From the NCBI GenBank assembly GCA_017532145.1, contig JAFXJR010000026.1, forward strand, positions 1 to 52,342: DNA of 52,342 bases, in the 5' to 3' direction. Source of the stretch: Lachnospiraceae bacterium. GTDB lineage: Bacteria > Bacillota > Clostridia > Lachnospirales > Lachnospiraceae. The notes beneath the pieces are model-generated. The model was not told the DNA's origin. It saw only the letters and a program-made list of their open reading frames with translations, and searched no databases. Of the stretch, positions 44,168 through 52,342 are shown one piece after another. The position numbers and the translations under genes were made by a program. Positions within the stretch are counted from its first letter, which is position 1. Each line of letters opens with the position of its first letter.

Positions 44168-44335
44168 ATGAATAAGTGGATAAAGATAATTCTTAACATT
44201 ATCATCTTTATAGTTTGTATTGCATTGATATGTATTGGACAGAAGAATATAGGTCCTGCAGGTCTGGGAACGATGATAGTGGGACTTGGTGGGTTATTAT
44301 TTTTGATGTATAGCTATAATAAAAAGTATACATAG
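44168..44335 (+). CDS. Small two-helix membrane protein (DUF6903-like)
   Basis: A 55-residue protein begins MNKWIKIILNIIIFIVCIA and has two hydrophobic stretches (about residues 5-22 and 29-47). They are separated by a conserved-looking GQKNIGPAGLGTMIVGLGG turn, and the protein ends YSYNKKYT. A GGGAGAG RBS precedes it. Small proteins of this pattern (I believe Pfam DUF6903) occur beside aminosugar ABC permeases in Clostridia. No function is known. It lies between the permease and the GH112 gene and is probably an accessory of the transporter. Confidence 0.75.
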   Translation: MNKWIKIILNIIIFIVCIALICIGQKNIGPAGLGTMIVGLGGLLFLMYSYNKKYT

Positions 44336-44380
44336 CATCTGAAGTCCAAAAAAATGTCTTGAAAGGAGCTTGATAAAAAG

Positions 44381-46534
44381 ATGGAAACGACGGGGAGATT
44401 GACGTTACCTACTGATGTGGATATGGTGGAAGAAACGATACGCCTGAAAGATTTGCTGGGGGCAGATGCATTAAGAGATTGTGATGGTACTACGATGCCG
44501 GAGGCATTGTTGTCTCAGGATGCAAAAAAATATGCGACCTATTATACGACCAGAAAGGATAATGCCTGGGCAGAGGCAAATCCGGAAGAAATTCAGCAGG
44601 AGTATCTGATTAGTGACAGAGTGACTGCAAAAGGGGAGACACTGCGTATTAAGCTGATGAAAGGCTTCCATACAGAGCAGCTAAAGGTAAATACGATAGA
44701 CGATCCCAAAAGATGGTGGGAGGTTGTGGACAGAACTACCGGAGAGGTAGTACCAGTGGATAAGTGGGAGTATGATGAGGCCACGGGAGAAGTAGAAATC
44801 CAGACCGTAAAATATCATCAGTATACAGTCAGCTTTCTGGCTTTCCTTATCTGGGACCCGGTACATATGTATAACTTTATTACCAACTCCTGGGAGGATA
44901 CTCCTCATCAGCTGACTTATGATGTAAGGCAGCCCAAGACTCAGGCTTATGTAAAGGAGAAGCTGAAAAAATGGTGTGAGGAAAATCCACATATTAATGT
45001 GGTACGTTTCACTACCTTTTTCCATCAGTTTACCTTAACCTTTGACGACCAGAAGCGGGAAAAATATGTGGAATGGTTTGGCTATAGTGCCAGCGTAAGC
45101 CCTTATATTCTGGAGCAATTTGAAAAATGGGCAGGCTATAAATTCCGTCCGGAATATATTGTAGACCAGGGTTATCACAATTCCATGTTCAGGATTCCCA
45201 GTAAGGAATTTAGAGACTTTATTGAGTTTCAGCAGATTGAAGTCAGCAAGCTGGCAAAGGAGCTGGTGGATATTGTACACTCCTATGGAAAAGAAGCCAT
45301 GATGTTCCTGGGAGACCACTGGATTGGAACAGAGCCTTTTGGTAAATATTTTGAAAATATCGGATTGGATGCAGTGGTAGGCTCTGTGGGTGACGGTGTG
45401 ACTCTGCGTATGATTTCCGATATTAAGGGAGTAAAGTATACAGAAGGAAGACTGCTTCCTTACTTCTTCCCGGATGTATTCTGTGAGGGAGGCGATCCCA
45501 TTGGAGAGGCAAGACAGAACTGGATGAAAGCCAGAAGGGCTATTCTTCGTTCTCCCTTGGATAGAGTAGGCTATGGCGGATATTTGAAGCTGGCTTCCGA
45601 GTGGCCGGGCTTTATCGAGGAAATCCAGCATGTAGTAAATGAATTCCGTACCATCCATGAGAATATGCAGGATGGAAAGGCATATACAGCACCCTTTAAG
45701 GTAGCAGTCTTAAATTGCTGGGGTAATTTAAGAAGATGGATGGCAAATCAGGTACATCATGCCATCTGGCATAGAGAGATTTACTCCTATGTAGGTGTAT
45801 TAGAGTGTCTGACCGGTATGCCTTTTGATGTGGAATTTATTACCTTTGATGAAATCAAGGAGGGAATCCCTGAGGATATTAAGGTAATTATTAATGCAGG
45901 TGATGCACATACAGCCTTCAGTGGCGGTGACAACTGGATTGATGAAAAGGTGGTTACTGCAATTCGTGAGTTTGTAGACAATGGCGGTGGATTTATCGGT
46001 GTAGGTGAGCCTACAGCTTATCAGTTTGAAGGACGTTACTTCCAGCTCAGTGACGTAATGGGCGTGGATAGAGAGATGAATTTCTCTTTGAGTACGGATA
46101 AGTACAATGAAATGAATGCAGACCATTTTATCCTAGAAGATATTGAAGGTGACATCGACTTTGGTGAAGGAATGAGTCGTATTTATGCTCAGGGTGAGAA
46201 TTATCAGATTCTAAGCATGGATGGAGAGTACAGCCAGCTGGTAGTCAACAGCTATGGAGAAGGCCGCAGCGTTTATTTTGCCGGACTTCCTTATTCTCCT
46301 CAAAACTGCCGTATTCTGTTAAGAGCCATCTATTTTGCAGCAGGTATGGAAGCAGAGATGAAGAAGTTCTATGTAACCAATGTGGATACTGAGGTAACAG
46401 TTTTTGAAAAGACCGGAAAGCTGGCAGTAGCAAACAATGCAGATGAAGCAAAGCATACTGATTTATATATCAATGGTAAGCTGGCACACAGTCTGGATAT
46501 GCAGCCAAGAGAGATGCGGTGGTTGGATCTGTAA
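44381..46534 (+). CDS. 1,3-beta-galactosyl-N-acetylhexosamine phosphorylase (GH112)
   Basis: The enzyme cleaves galacto-N-biose or lacto-N-biose I with phosphate into galactose-1-phosphate and GalNAc or GlcNAc in the cytoplasm. The 717-residue length is normal for GH112. Recognisable segments are GRLTLPTDVDM, RFTTFFHQFTLTFDDQKREKYV-like stretches (around residue 210) and FLGDHWIGTEPFGKYF. The Asp of GDHW is probably the family's general acid. The middle NCWGNLRRWM and GDAHTAFSGGDNWID in the Rossmann-like domain also fit. The start ATG 44381 follows AAAGGAGCTTGAT. It completes the cassette 2 operon and is followed by a terminator. No galT/galE genes are in the window. Confidence 0.95.
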   Translation: METTGRLTLPTDVDMVEETIRLKDLLGADALRDCDGTTMPEALLSQDAKKYATYYTTRKDNAWAEANPEEIQQEYLISDRVTAKGETLRIKLMKGFHTEQLKVNTIDDPKRWWEVVDRTTGEVVPVDKWEYDEATGEVEIQTVKYHQYTVSFLAFLIWDPVHMYNFITNSWEDTPHQLTYDVRQPKTQAYVKEKLKKWCEENPHINVVRFTTFFHQFTLTFDDQKREKYVEWFGYSASVSPYILEQFEKWAGYKFRPEYIVDQGYHNSMFRIPSKEFRDFIEFQQIEVSKLAKELVDIVHSYGKEAMMFLGDHWIGTEPFGKYFENIGLDAVVGSVGDGVTLRMISDIKGVKYTEGRLLPYFFPDVFCEGGDPIGEARQNWMKARRAILRSPLDRVGYGGYLKLASEWPGFIEEIQHVVNEFRTIHENMQDGKAYTAPFKVAVLNCWGNLRRWMANQVHHAIWHREIYSYVGVLECLTGMPFDVEFITFDEIKEGIPEDIKVIINAGDAHTAFSGGDNWIDEKVVTAIREFVDNGGGFIGVGEPTAYQFEGRYFQLSDVMGVDREMNFSLSTDKYNEMNADHFILEDIEGDIDFGEGMSRIYAQGENYQILSMDGEYSQLVVNSYGEGRSVYFAGLPYSPQNCRILLRAIYFAAGMEAEMKKFYVTNVDTEVTVFEKTGKLAVANNADEAKHTDLYINGKLAHSLDMQPREMRWLDL

Positions 46535-46595
46535 ATTGGTTGATATATGGTAAAATCTCTGGTTTTAACTAGGGAGAATATCCAAGATAAAAATA

Positions 46596-46634
46596 AAAAA
46601 ACAGTCAGAATCTTATTGATCTGGCTGTTTTTTT
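46596..46634. terminator. Terminator after the GH112 gene
   Basis: AAAAAACAGTCAGA pairs with TCTGGCTGTTTTTT around a 10-base loop and is followed by a T run. Confidence 0.9.
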
Positions 46635-46761
46635 ATATCAAGCAAGTCCATCACTTAGCATTCAATCTGCTTGTCAAATAACCCGATTGTCAGCAGACCA
46701 TTTTTCCTTTATAATAAATGAGAATAAATCGCAATGTGCGGACAGAAGAAGGAGGATGACC

Positions 46762-49059
46762 ATGGTAGAGTTATATAGCGGTGGAGCCTATCTGCTCAAT
46801 GGAACGGAGCTGATTCCGGATGATCAGCAGGCAGCAGCGGCAATTCAGAGTAAAACAGGAAAAGAAATCAGTAAGGCAGAGGCAGCAAAGGGTACGATTG
46901 CCTATCATATCTTAAAGGAACACAATACCTCAGGCAATATGGAAAAGTTAAAGATTCGTTTTGATAAGCTGGCTTCCCATGATATTACCTTTGTAGGAAT
47001 TATTCAGACGGCCAGAGCTTCAGGGCTGGAGAAGTTTCCCATGCCCTATGTGTTGACCAACTGCCATAACTCTCTTTGTGCAGTAGGTGGTACAATCAAT
47101 GAAGACGACCATATGTTTGGATTAACCTGTGCGAAAAAGTATGGTGGTGTCTATGTACCTCCTCATCAGGCAGTTATTCATCAGTTTGCAAGAGAGGTGA
47201 TGGCTGGATGCGGAAGGATGATTCTGGGTTCAGATTCCCATACCCGTTATGGTGCCTTGGGAACCATGGCTATGGGAGAAGGTGGACCGGAGCTGGTAAA
47301 GCAGCTGCTGAATCAAACCTATGATATTAATATGCCTGGTGTAGTGGGTATCTATCTGACTGGTGAGCCGGTAAAGGGAGTAGGTCCTCAGGATGTGGCA
47401 CTGGCGATTATCGGTGCAGTATTTGACAGTGGCTATGTAAAAAATAAGGTAATGGAATTTGTAGGTCCCGGTGTGGCTTCTTTAAGTGCAGATTTCAGAA
47501 TTGGTATCGATGTAATGACTACGGAGACTACCTGTCTGTCTTCTATTTGGAGAACGGATAAGGAAATTGAAGAATTTTTTGAGATTCATGGTAGAAAAGA
47601 AGAATATCAGGAGCTGAATCCGGCAGAAATTACCTATTATGATGGAATGATTACGGTGGATTTAAGTAAGATTAGACCGATGATTGCTATGCCCTTCCAT
47701 CCCAGCAACACTTATACGATAGAAGAATTGAATGCCAACCTGGAGGATATCCTGGAGGATGTGGAAAAGAAGGCTAAGGTAAGTCTGGATGGGGCAGTGG
47801 ACTTTACCTTGAAAAATAAGGTAAAGAATGGAAAGCTTCTGGTAGATCAGGGAATTATTGCAGGCTGTGCAGGCGGTGGATTTGAAAATATCTGTGCGGC
47901 AGCTGATATTTTAAAGGGTTCCTACATAGGAGCCGATAACTATAGCCTGAGTGTATACCCGGCTTCCACTCCTATTTATATGGAGCTGGTAAGAAACGGT
48001 TGTGCAGCTACACTGCTGGAAACAGGGGCAATTATGAAGACAGCCTTTTGTGGTCCTTGCTTTGGTGCAGGAGATACTCCTGCCAATAATGCCTTTAGTA
48101 TCCGCCACAATACCAGAAACTTCCCTAACAGAGAGGGTTCCAAGCTGCAGAATGGACAGATTTCCTCTGTGGCATTAATGGATGCCCGTTCCATAGCAGC
48201 TACCAGTGCTAATAAGGGAATTTTAACACCAGCTACAGACTTTGACGGACCTATTGGCAAGTATAAGTATCATTTTGATTCAAAGATTTATGAGAACAGT
48301 GTCTTTGATTCCAAGGGCGTGGCAGCACCGGAGACAGAGATTCAGTTCGGTCCTAATATTAAGGATTGGCCCAAGATGTGTGCTCTTCCGGAAAATCTCA
48401 TTCTGCAGGTAGTTTCTGAGATTCATGATCCGGTAACGACTACAGATGAATTGATTCCTTCTGGAGAGACCTCCTCTTATCGTTCTAATCCTTTGGGACT
48501 GGCAGAGTTTGCCCTTTCCAGAAAGGACCCTGCTTATGTGGGCAGAGCGAAGGCTATTCAGGTGGCACAGACTGCAGTAATGGAAGGCAGATGTCCTTTA
48601 GAGGAGAAACCAGAATTAAAGGCAGTAATGGAAGCAGTAAATAAGGAATATCCGGAAGTAGGAGAAGGTAATATAGGCTTTGGTTCTACTATTTTTGCGG
48701 TAAAGCCGGGAGATGGTTCTGCCAGAGAGCAGGCAGCCTCCTGTCAGAAGGTATTGGGTGGCTGGGCAAATATTGCCAATGAGTATGCTACCAAAAGGTA
48801 TCGTTCCAACTTGATTAACTGGGGAATGCTGCCACTGATTACCAAAACGCCAGACAATCAGCTTCCCTTTAAAAATCTGGACTATATCTTCCTGCCGGAT
48901 ATTAAAAAGGCAGTGGAGGAAAAGGCTGAATGTATCAAGGCTTATGTAGTAGCTGGTAGCGAACTGAAGGAGTTTGAGCTGAGTATGGGAGAGCTGACCG
49001 ATGAAGAAAGGCAGATTATCTTAAAAGGATGTCTGATTAACTATAACAGAGTTTCTTAA
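46762..49059 (+). CDS. YbhJ-like hydratase of the aconitase family
   Basis: The 765-residue protein has the aconitase-family architecture, and its sequence resembles E. coli YbhJ, a predicted hydratase of unknown substrate. [18 protein letters not shown] and [12 protein letters not shown] would supply the three Fe-S cysteines. [20 protein letters not shown] matches the family's DSHT motif. The C-terminal swivel domain contains a [13 protein letters not shown] segment similar to the aconitase region that binds substrate. It is unlikely to be housekeeping aconitase because the motifs deviate. ATG 46762 follows GAAGGAGGATGACC. It is monocistronic; its role is unknown. Confidence 0.85.
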   Translation: MVELYSGGAYLLNGTELIPDDQQAAAAIQSKTGKEISKAEAAKGTIAYHILKEHNTSGNMEKLKIRFDKLASHDITFVGIIQTARASGLEKFPMPYVLTNCHNSLCAVGGTINEDDHMFGLTCAKKYGGVYVPPHQAVIHQFAREVMAGCGRMILGSDSHTRYGALGTMAMGEGGPELVKQLLNQTYDINMPGVVGIYLTGEPVKGVGPQDVALAIIGAVFDSGYVKNKVMEFVGPGVASLSADFRIGIDVMTTETTCLSSIWRTDKEIEEFFEIHGRKEEYQELNPAEITYYDGMITVDLSKIRPMIAMPFHPSNTYTIEELNANLEDILEDVEKKAKVSLDGAVDFTLKNKVKNGKLLVDQGIIAGCAGGGFENICAAADILKGSYIGADNYSLSVYPASTPIYMELVRNGCAATLLETGAIMKTAFCGPCFGAGDTPANNAFSIRHNTRNFPNREGSKLQNGQISSVALMDARSIAATSANKGILTPATDFDGPIGKYKYHFDSKIYENSVFDSKGVAAPETEIQFGPNIKDWPKMCALPENLILQVVSEIHDPVTTTDELIPSGETSSYRSNPLGLAEFALSRKDPAYVGRAKAIQVAQTAVMEGRCPLEEKPELKAVMEAVNKEYPEVGEGNIGFGSTIFAVKPGDGSAREQAASCQKVLGGWANIANEYATKRYRSNLINWGMLPLITKTPDNQLPFKNLDYIFLPDIKKAVEEKAECIKAYVVAGSELKEFELSMGELTDEERQIILKGCLINYNRVS

Positions 49060-49136
49060 ATTACAGTAACTGTGAGGGTACTGAACAGTGACGAATAACG
49101 ATAATTTGTAGTGGCTGAATAGTTGTCGGTACAGCC

Positions 49137-49164
49137 TAATGTTATCAGAGACTGTTTCCGATAT
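49137..49164 (+). promoter_or_regulatory. Possible sigma-28 promoter of the EF-hand protein gene
   Basis: TAAT (49137-49140), 17 bases, CCGATAT (49158-49164). The spacing to CCGATA is identical to that of the flagellin promoter at 22687-22714, but the -35 has one mismatch and the base before CCG is T rather than G. Confidence 0.45.
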
Positions 49165-49321
49165 ATAGAGTACAGGAGCCGAGGACACAGCCGGGATTCG
49201 GTAACTGAATAATATATCGTTGAACCACGGATGGTATTTATGGAGCAGGACAAAGCCAAACAGGCGAAGTCAGCACATGGATAGCATCCGTTTTGGTTTT
49301 ACGAGGAAAGGAGTTCATCGT
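49165..49321 (+). promoter_or_regulatory. Structured 5' leader of unknown type
   Basis: A long-range stem CGGATG (49231-49236) with CATCCG (49286-49291) encloses a 49-base segment rich in GACAAAGCCAAACAGGC. Upstream, CGATATAT and a near-complement AATATATCG flank GCCGAGGACACAGCCGGG. No riboswitch consensus was met. The preceding bases 49060-49136 contain short pieces resembling the dispersed repeat family. Confidence 0.4.
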
Positions 49322-50437
49322 ATGCGTATCAGTTCTGGAAATATCGAAATGGAGTCTGCAAGAAGCTATAGTACTCATCTGGATAGCCGGGAAAGTACGA
49401 TGGTGATGGTGGGTACTGCCGGTCTGCTGTCGGAAGAGGAGCGGAAAGAGGATGCAGCCGGACACCTTCTAGTAGGTGAAGAGGCCAGAAAGAAGTATGA
49501 TGGAGAAAGTAGTTTTGAGGAAAAGAAGAATGCGTTAAGAGAAAAGCTGAATGAAATGAGTTCTTATTCCCGTATGGACAAGCTTTCCCATATTAGAAGT
49601 GACAGAGGGGCACTTAGTGTAGTCAAACAGCAGTGTATGCATCAGCTGGTTTCTCTTTTTCTGGGAGAGACCAGAAAGTGGGACTGTACAGAGGTTGCCT
49701 CAGAAGCAAAGCCTCGCAGCAGCAACGGACTGACAGAGCTGACAGAGACCGTTTATCATCAGAAGGAAATCTACTTTGAGGAAAGGGAGGACACCTCTTT
49801 TTCCACCACAGGAACGGTAAGAACGGCAGATGGCAGGGAGATTTCTTTCGATGTACAGGTGGAAATGAGCAGAAGCTTTTCTGCCTATTATCAGGAACAT
49901 TATGCACAGATTCAGACCAGAATGGTGGATCCCTTGGTTATCAATCTGGAGGGAAAGATAGCACAGCTGGAGGATCAGACCTTTTTCTTTGATATTGATA
50001 TGGATGGGGAGGAGGATCGGATATCCAGGCTGAGCAGTGGAAGCGGTTATCTGGCACTGGATAAAAATCAGGATGGAATCATCAACGATGGCAGTGAGCT
50101 GTTTGGTACCCGCTCAGGAGATGGTTTTGCCGATTTGGCTGCCTATGATTCTGATGGTAATGGATGGATTGATGAAGGGGATGAAATCTGGGAAAAGCTG
50201 CTGATCTGGACCAAGGATGAGGAAGGGCAGGACAGATGCTTCCGGTTGACAGAAAAGGGAGTAGGTGCTTTAGCACTAGCTAACACTGCCACGGAATTTG
50301 CGGTCAATGGTATAGACAATACAGTCAATGGCAGAATCCGAAAAACGGGTATTTTCCTATATGAAAATGGAGCAGCAGGAACCCTCCAGCATCTGGACCT
50401 GGCAAAGAAGGAGCCGGGCTTCGATGTGACAGGCTGA
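49322..50437 (+). CDS. EF-hand-loop calcium-binding-like protein
   Basis: The 371-residue protein has no signal peptide or membrane segment. The N-terminal half is polar and helical. Residues about 222-285 contain consecutive calcium-binding-type loops: DIDMDGEEDRISR, LDKNQDGIINDGSELFG and YDSDGNGWIDEGDEIWEKL. This DxNxDGxIxxGxELFG/DxDxNGxIDxxDxxWxxL arrangement is found in many bacterial calcium-binding proteins of unknown role. ATG 49322 is preceded by AGGAAAGGAGTTCATCGT. A possible sigma-28 promoter would link it to motility, but this is only an inference. No export route is visible. Confidence 0.75.
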   Translation: MRISSGNIEMESARSYSTHLDSRESTMVMVGTAGLLSEEERKEDAAGHLLVGEEARKKYDGESSFEEKKNALREKLNEMSSYSRMDKLSHIRSDRGALSVVKQQCMHQLVSLFLGETRKWDCTEVASEAKPRSSNGLTELTETVYHQKEIYFEEREDTSFSTTGTVRTADGREISFDVQVEMSRSFSAYYQEHYAQIQTRMVDPLVINLEGKIAQLEDQTFFFDIDMDGEEDRISRLSSGSGYLALDKNQDGIINDGSELFGTRSGDGFADLAAYDSDGNGWIDEGDEIWEKLLIWTKDEEGQDRCFRLTEKGVGALALANTATEFAVNGIDNTVNGRIRKTGIFLYENGAAGTLQHLDLAKKEPGFDVTG

Positions 50438-50501
50438 GCGTACATAAATTAGTGTGTATAGAATTGGGACACCCTCACATACAATAGGGAAGAGGTGTCC
50501 G

Positions 50502-51584
50502 ATGAGAAGAGAAGAAATTATTCATAACGTCATAAAACTTAAACATAATAAAGCAGGAAACAGGAGAGGTGTATCTGGACCGGATTCCCGGGATCTGGGT
50601 GCTATTCTCCTGTTTATTTTTTTACTGCCCTATATTGTATCCTTTTTCTTTGGCCATACAGGGAGTGGGGGAACAGCAAAGGAAGGGGAAGCAGTAGAAG
50701 GCTATCAGATGGAACAGGGATTGTTTCAGGAGGTCTGGGAAGAGGCTGAGTTTATTATCTGCAGCAGAACAGGAGCCGGTATGGAGGTGATGCCAATGGA
50801 AACCTATTTATTAAACCGTTTGCCGGCTACAATAGATACAGGCTATGAGATAGAGGCTCTAAAGGCACAGGCGGTCATACTGCGTACAGAGCTAATCAGA
50901 AAGTACCAGGATGCACGTAAAGCAGGAGAAGAGCTGGAGCAAATAGGAGGCAAACCATGTATCTACATAGAGGACAGACTAATAGCCGTGGATGGAAACC
51001 GCTATGACAAATGTAGGGAAGCAGTGGAAGAAACGGAAGGGATGTATCTGATTCGTGACAGATATCCGGTGAAGGCTCCTTATTTTGCAGTAAGTGCAGG
51101 AACGACCAGAAACGGCAGTGAAGCTTTGCCAGAGGAGGAATATGCCTATTTAAAGGCAGTGGTCTGCAACAGAGATTTTACTTCCCCGGAATATACCCAA
51201 AGTATACAGTTGGGAAAAAAGGCGTTTATAGAAGGTCTGCAGGAGTTGATAGTTAAGTACACAGAACAGAGTGGAGTAAAGTTGGAGATGGATAATCTGG
51301 TGAGCCAGCTGAACTTAACGAGAGACAGCAGTGGTTATGTGACAGAGGTGGGAATTGGGGAAATATCCATATCGGGAGAGAGTTTCCGGGCAGCTTTTTC
51401 TCTGCCCTCCTCCTGCTTTGAACTGGAGGAGGGGAAGGATTTCCTGTGGATAAATACGAAGGGGGTAGGCCATGGACTGGGAATGAGCCAATATGGAGCC
51501 AATGAGATGGCGAAAAAGGGCAGCGACTTTATTGATATTCTGGGCTATTATTTTTTGGATGCGGTGATAGAGAGGCTGAAATAA
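50502..51584 (+). CDS. SpoIID/LytB-domain protein
   Basis: The 360-residue protein has one N-terminal membrane anchor (about residues 31-50, LGAILLFIFLLPYIVSFFF) and an external SpoIID domain with METYLLNRLPATIDTGYEIE, ALKAQAVILRT and GVGHGLGMSQYGANEMAKKG. SpoIID is a lytic transglycosylase acting with SpoIIP and SpoIIM in engulfment. The family EMP motif that carries the catalytic Glu is replaced here (the gapless alignment puts Thr at that position). It could be a divergent spoIID, since a SpoIIQ-like gene follows as in the clostridial spoIID-spoIIQ pair, or a non-enzymatic paralogue. ATG 50502 follows AGAGGTGTCCG; a farther upstream start lacks support. Confidence 0.82.
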   Translation: MRREEIIHNVIKLKHNKAGNRRGVSGPDSRDLGAILLFIFLLPYIVSFFFGHTGSGGTAKEGEAVEGYQMEQGLFQEVWEEAEFIICSRTGAGMEVMPMETYLLNRLPATIDTGYEIEALKAQAVILRTELIRKYQDARKAGEELEQIGGKPCIYIEDRLIAVDGNRYDKCREAVEETEGMYLIRDRYPVKAPYFAVSAGTTRNGSEALPEEEYAYLKAVVCNRDFTSPEYTQSIQLGKKAFIEGLQELIVKYTEQSGVKLEMDNLVSQLNLTRDSSGYVTEVGIGEISISGESFRAAFSLPSSCFELEEGKDFLWINTKGVGHGLGMSQYGANEMAKKGSDFIDILGYYFLDAVIERLK

Positions 51585-51612
51585 ACTGTTCATAGTAACA
51601 TTCAGTCCCTTC

Positions 51613-51727
51613 GCAGTTACTAGGCAAAAATCCATGAAAATCGCCTATGGCGATGGAATTTTTGCTCATTGCAACTACGTTTGTCTACGGTCAGCACAGC
51701 AAGTGTGCAGACCTACTGAATAGTTAC
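51613..51727 (-). repeat. Dispersed palindromic repeat, copy D
   Basis: The minus strand reads AACTATTCAGTAGGTCTGCA, then CACTTGCTGTGCTGACC, then a second hairpin around ATCGCCATAGGCGAT flanked by AAAAATTCC and GGATTTTT. It has the same two-part structure as copy C, here in reverse orientation between the SpoIID-like and SpoIIQ-like genes. Confidence 0.85.
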
Positions 51728-51736
51728 AGCTCATTT

Positions 51737-51823
51737 ATGAATAAGGAAGAAAAAACAGGCAAGACTATTGTTGAGGAATCAAAATCAGAGTCAAAGGATG
51801 GTTACATCATTGAGGAGGAATGA
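51737..51823 (+). CDS. Possible 28-residue peptide upstream of the SpoIIQ-like gene
   Basis: An open frame encodes MNKEEKTGKTIVEESKSESK and eight further residues. It ends in TGA two bases before the next ATG; the RBS of the downstream gene lies inside its end. It has no clear RBS of its own and no recognisable family. It may be a translational-coupling leader or chance. Confidence 0.2.
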   Translation: MNKEEKTGKTIVEESKSESKDGYIIEEE

Positions 51824-51825
51824 CA

Positions 51826-52342
51826 ATGAGAAGAAGACGAGACAATGGAAGATGGGAAAAGATTATGCTAATCGTCTCATCAGTATGTGTATTGGCTGTA
51901 CTTACCGTAGTGGGGCTGTTTGCCAGAAAGGGAGACACAGATAATCATGACGGCTATGTGGTGGATTTTAGTTCTATGGAACAGAATGGAGAAGAACTGG
52001 CTCAAAATGAAGCTGTTCCTCTGGCTACAAATCCCAAGGCTGCAGATTCAATCAGTACGACCAACAGCGCGGATACCGCAACCGGTCAGGCAGGTGATAC
52101 CACGATGAATACGGCATCCGCCAGTCCGATGGATGGCAAAACAATAGATGCAGCATCTGCTGGACAGATAGTCGGTATAGGAGAAATGGCAGCTTTACCG
52201 GAGATGGAAGAAAGTGCAGTAACAGAAAATGATTTGGACTACGACCCTGCCTTTAGGGAGACCAATTCTGTTCATGTGGAGAATGCAGCAGACCAGACCC
52301 AGCCCAAGGAAGAAGAAAAGCAGGAAGAAGAAAAAGAAGAAA
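51826..52342 (+). CDS. Probable SpoIIQ-like/M23-family membrane protein, 3' end missing
   Basis: 172 codons are visible before the window ends. A basic N-terminus (MRRRRDNGRWEK) precedes one membrane segment (about residues 13-32). A long low-complexity Ser/Thr/Ala/Glu-rich extracytoplasmic stretch follows and ends in a Glu/Lys-rich run. No catalytic domain is reached, so the call rests on topology and on position downstream of a SpoIID-like gene, the usual place of spoIIQ (LytM/M23 domain) in Clostridia. The RBS is TGAGGAGGAATGACA. Confidence in the family is moderate at best. Confidence 0.5.
   Translation, partial: MRRRRDNGRWEKIMLIVSSVCVLAVLTVVGLFARKGDTDNHDGYVVDFSSMEQNGEELAQNEAVPLATNPKAADSISTTNSADTATGQAGDTTMNTASASPMDGKTIDAASAGQIVGIGEMAALPEMEESAVTENDLDYDPAFRETNSVHVENAADQTQPKEEEKQEEEKEE

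Noticed and set aside
49165-49321. A cyclic-di-GMP riboswitch in the leader of the EF-hand gene
   Set aside because: The GACAAAGCC segment is suggestive, but the order and conserved bases of the known class I and II motifs are not met.
1-52342. tRNA, rRNA, insertion sequences or prophage genes
   Set aside because: No cloverleaf, rRNA segment, transposase or phage structural gene was recognised anywhere in the window.

Overview
The window looks like a chromosomal segment of a spore-forming, low-to-moderate GC Clostridia bacterium, most likely a gut Lachnospiraceae member. The evidence is a SpoVG/SpoVT/SpoIID-type sporulation gene set, a GlgC/GlgD pair, an isoleucine T-box in front of ileS, a sigma-28-type flagellin promoter and a galacto-N-biose/lacto-N-biose phosphorylase locus. 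Genus is not assigned; no rRNA or tRNA gene was seen.

Layout. 1-2541 (minus strand): murC followed by a DnaD-domain gene cut by the window edge, whose linker is an expanded 33-bp in-frame repeat. 2.9-5.7 kb: glgC-glgD and spoVG. 5.9-14.2 kb: pth, mfd, an xpaC-telA pair, a membrane-anchored amidase and an ArsC/Spx-like protein. 14.3-21.2 kb: a complete-looking type II-A CRISPR locus made of a divergent tracrRNA, cas9, cas1, cas2, csn2 and an array of 11 identical 36-bp repeats with 10 spacers. cas1 carries an in-frame TGA right after its catalytic Glu codon, so interference looks intact while spacer acquisition is probably dead (or the base is an error). 21.4-25.2 kb: a secondary alcohol dehydrogenase and an orphan, sigma-28-controlled flagellin whose variable region is replaced by a long beta-solenoid-like domain. 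25.4-34.8 kb: spoVT, pncB, a YaaH/SatP-like transporter, T-box plus ileS, and glgP. 34.9-46.5 kb: an aminosugar-disaccharide island with two CUT1 ABC import cassettes (both without an ATPase), a frameshifted NahK-type kinase, an AraC regulator and a GH112 phosphorylase. 46.7-52.3 kb: a YbhJ-like aconitase-family hydratase, an EF-hand-loop protein with a possible sigma-28 promoter, a SpoIID-like protein and the start of a probable SpoIIQ/M23 protein.

How the parts work together. GlgC/GlgD make ADP-glucose for glycogen and GlgP degrades glycogen. The ABC cassettes, GH112 enzyme and NahK form the expected route for mucin- or milk-derived Gal-beta-1,3-HexNAc: import, phosphorolysis to galactose-1-phosphate and HexNAc, then phosphorylation of the HexNAc. 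That last step is broken in this sequence.

Unexplained structure. At least five copies of an intergenic palindromic repeat family lie near 5.8, 10.1, 11.6, 25.3 and 51.7 kb; one supplies the flagellin terminator. The CRISPR leader holds a 14-nt antisense copy of the repeat core, and the tracrRNA promoter lies inside its own anti-repeat. Two single-base lesions (cas1, nahK) should be verified in reads before any biology is built on them. All calls come from reading the sequence; no database search was run.
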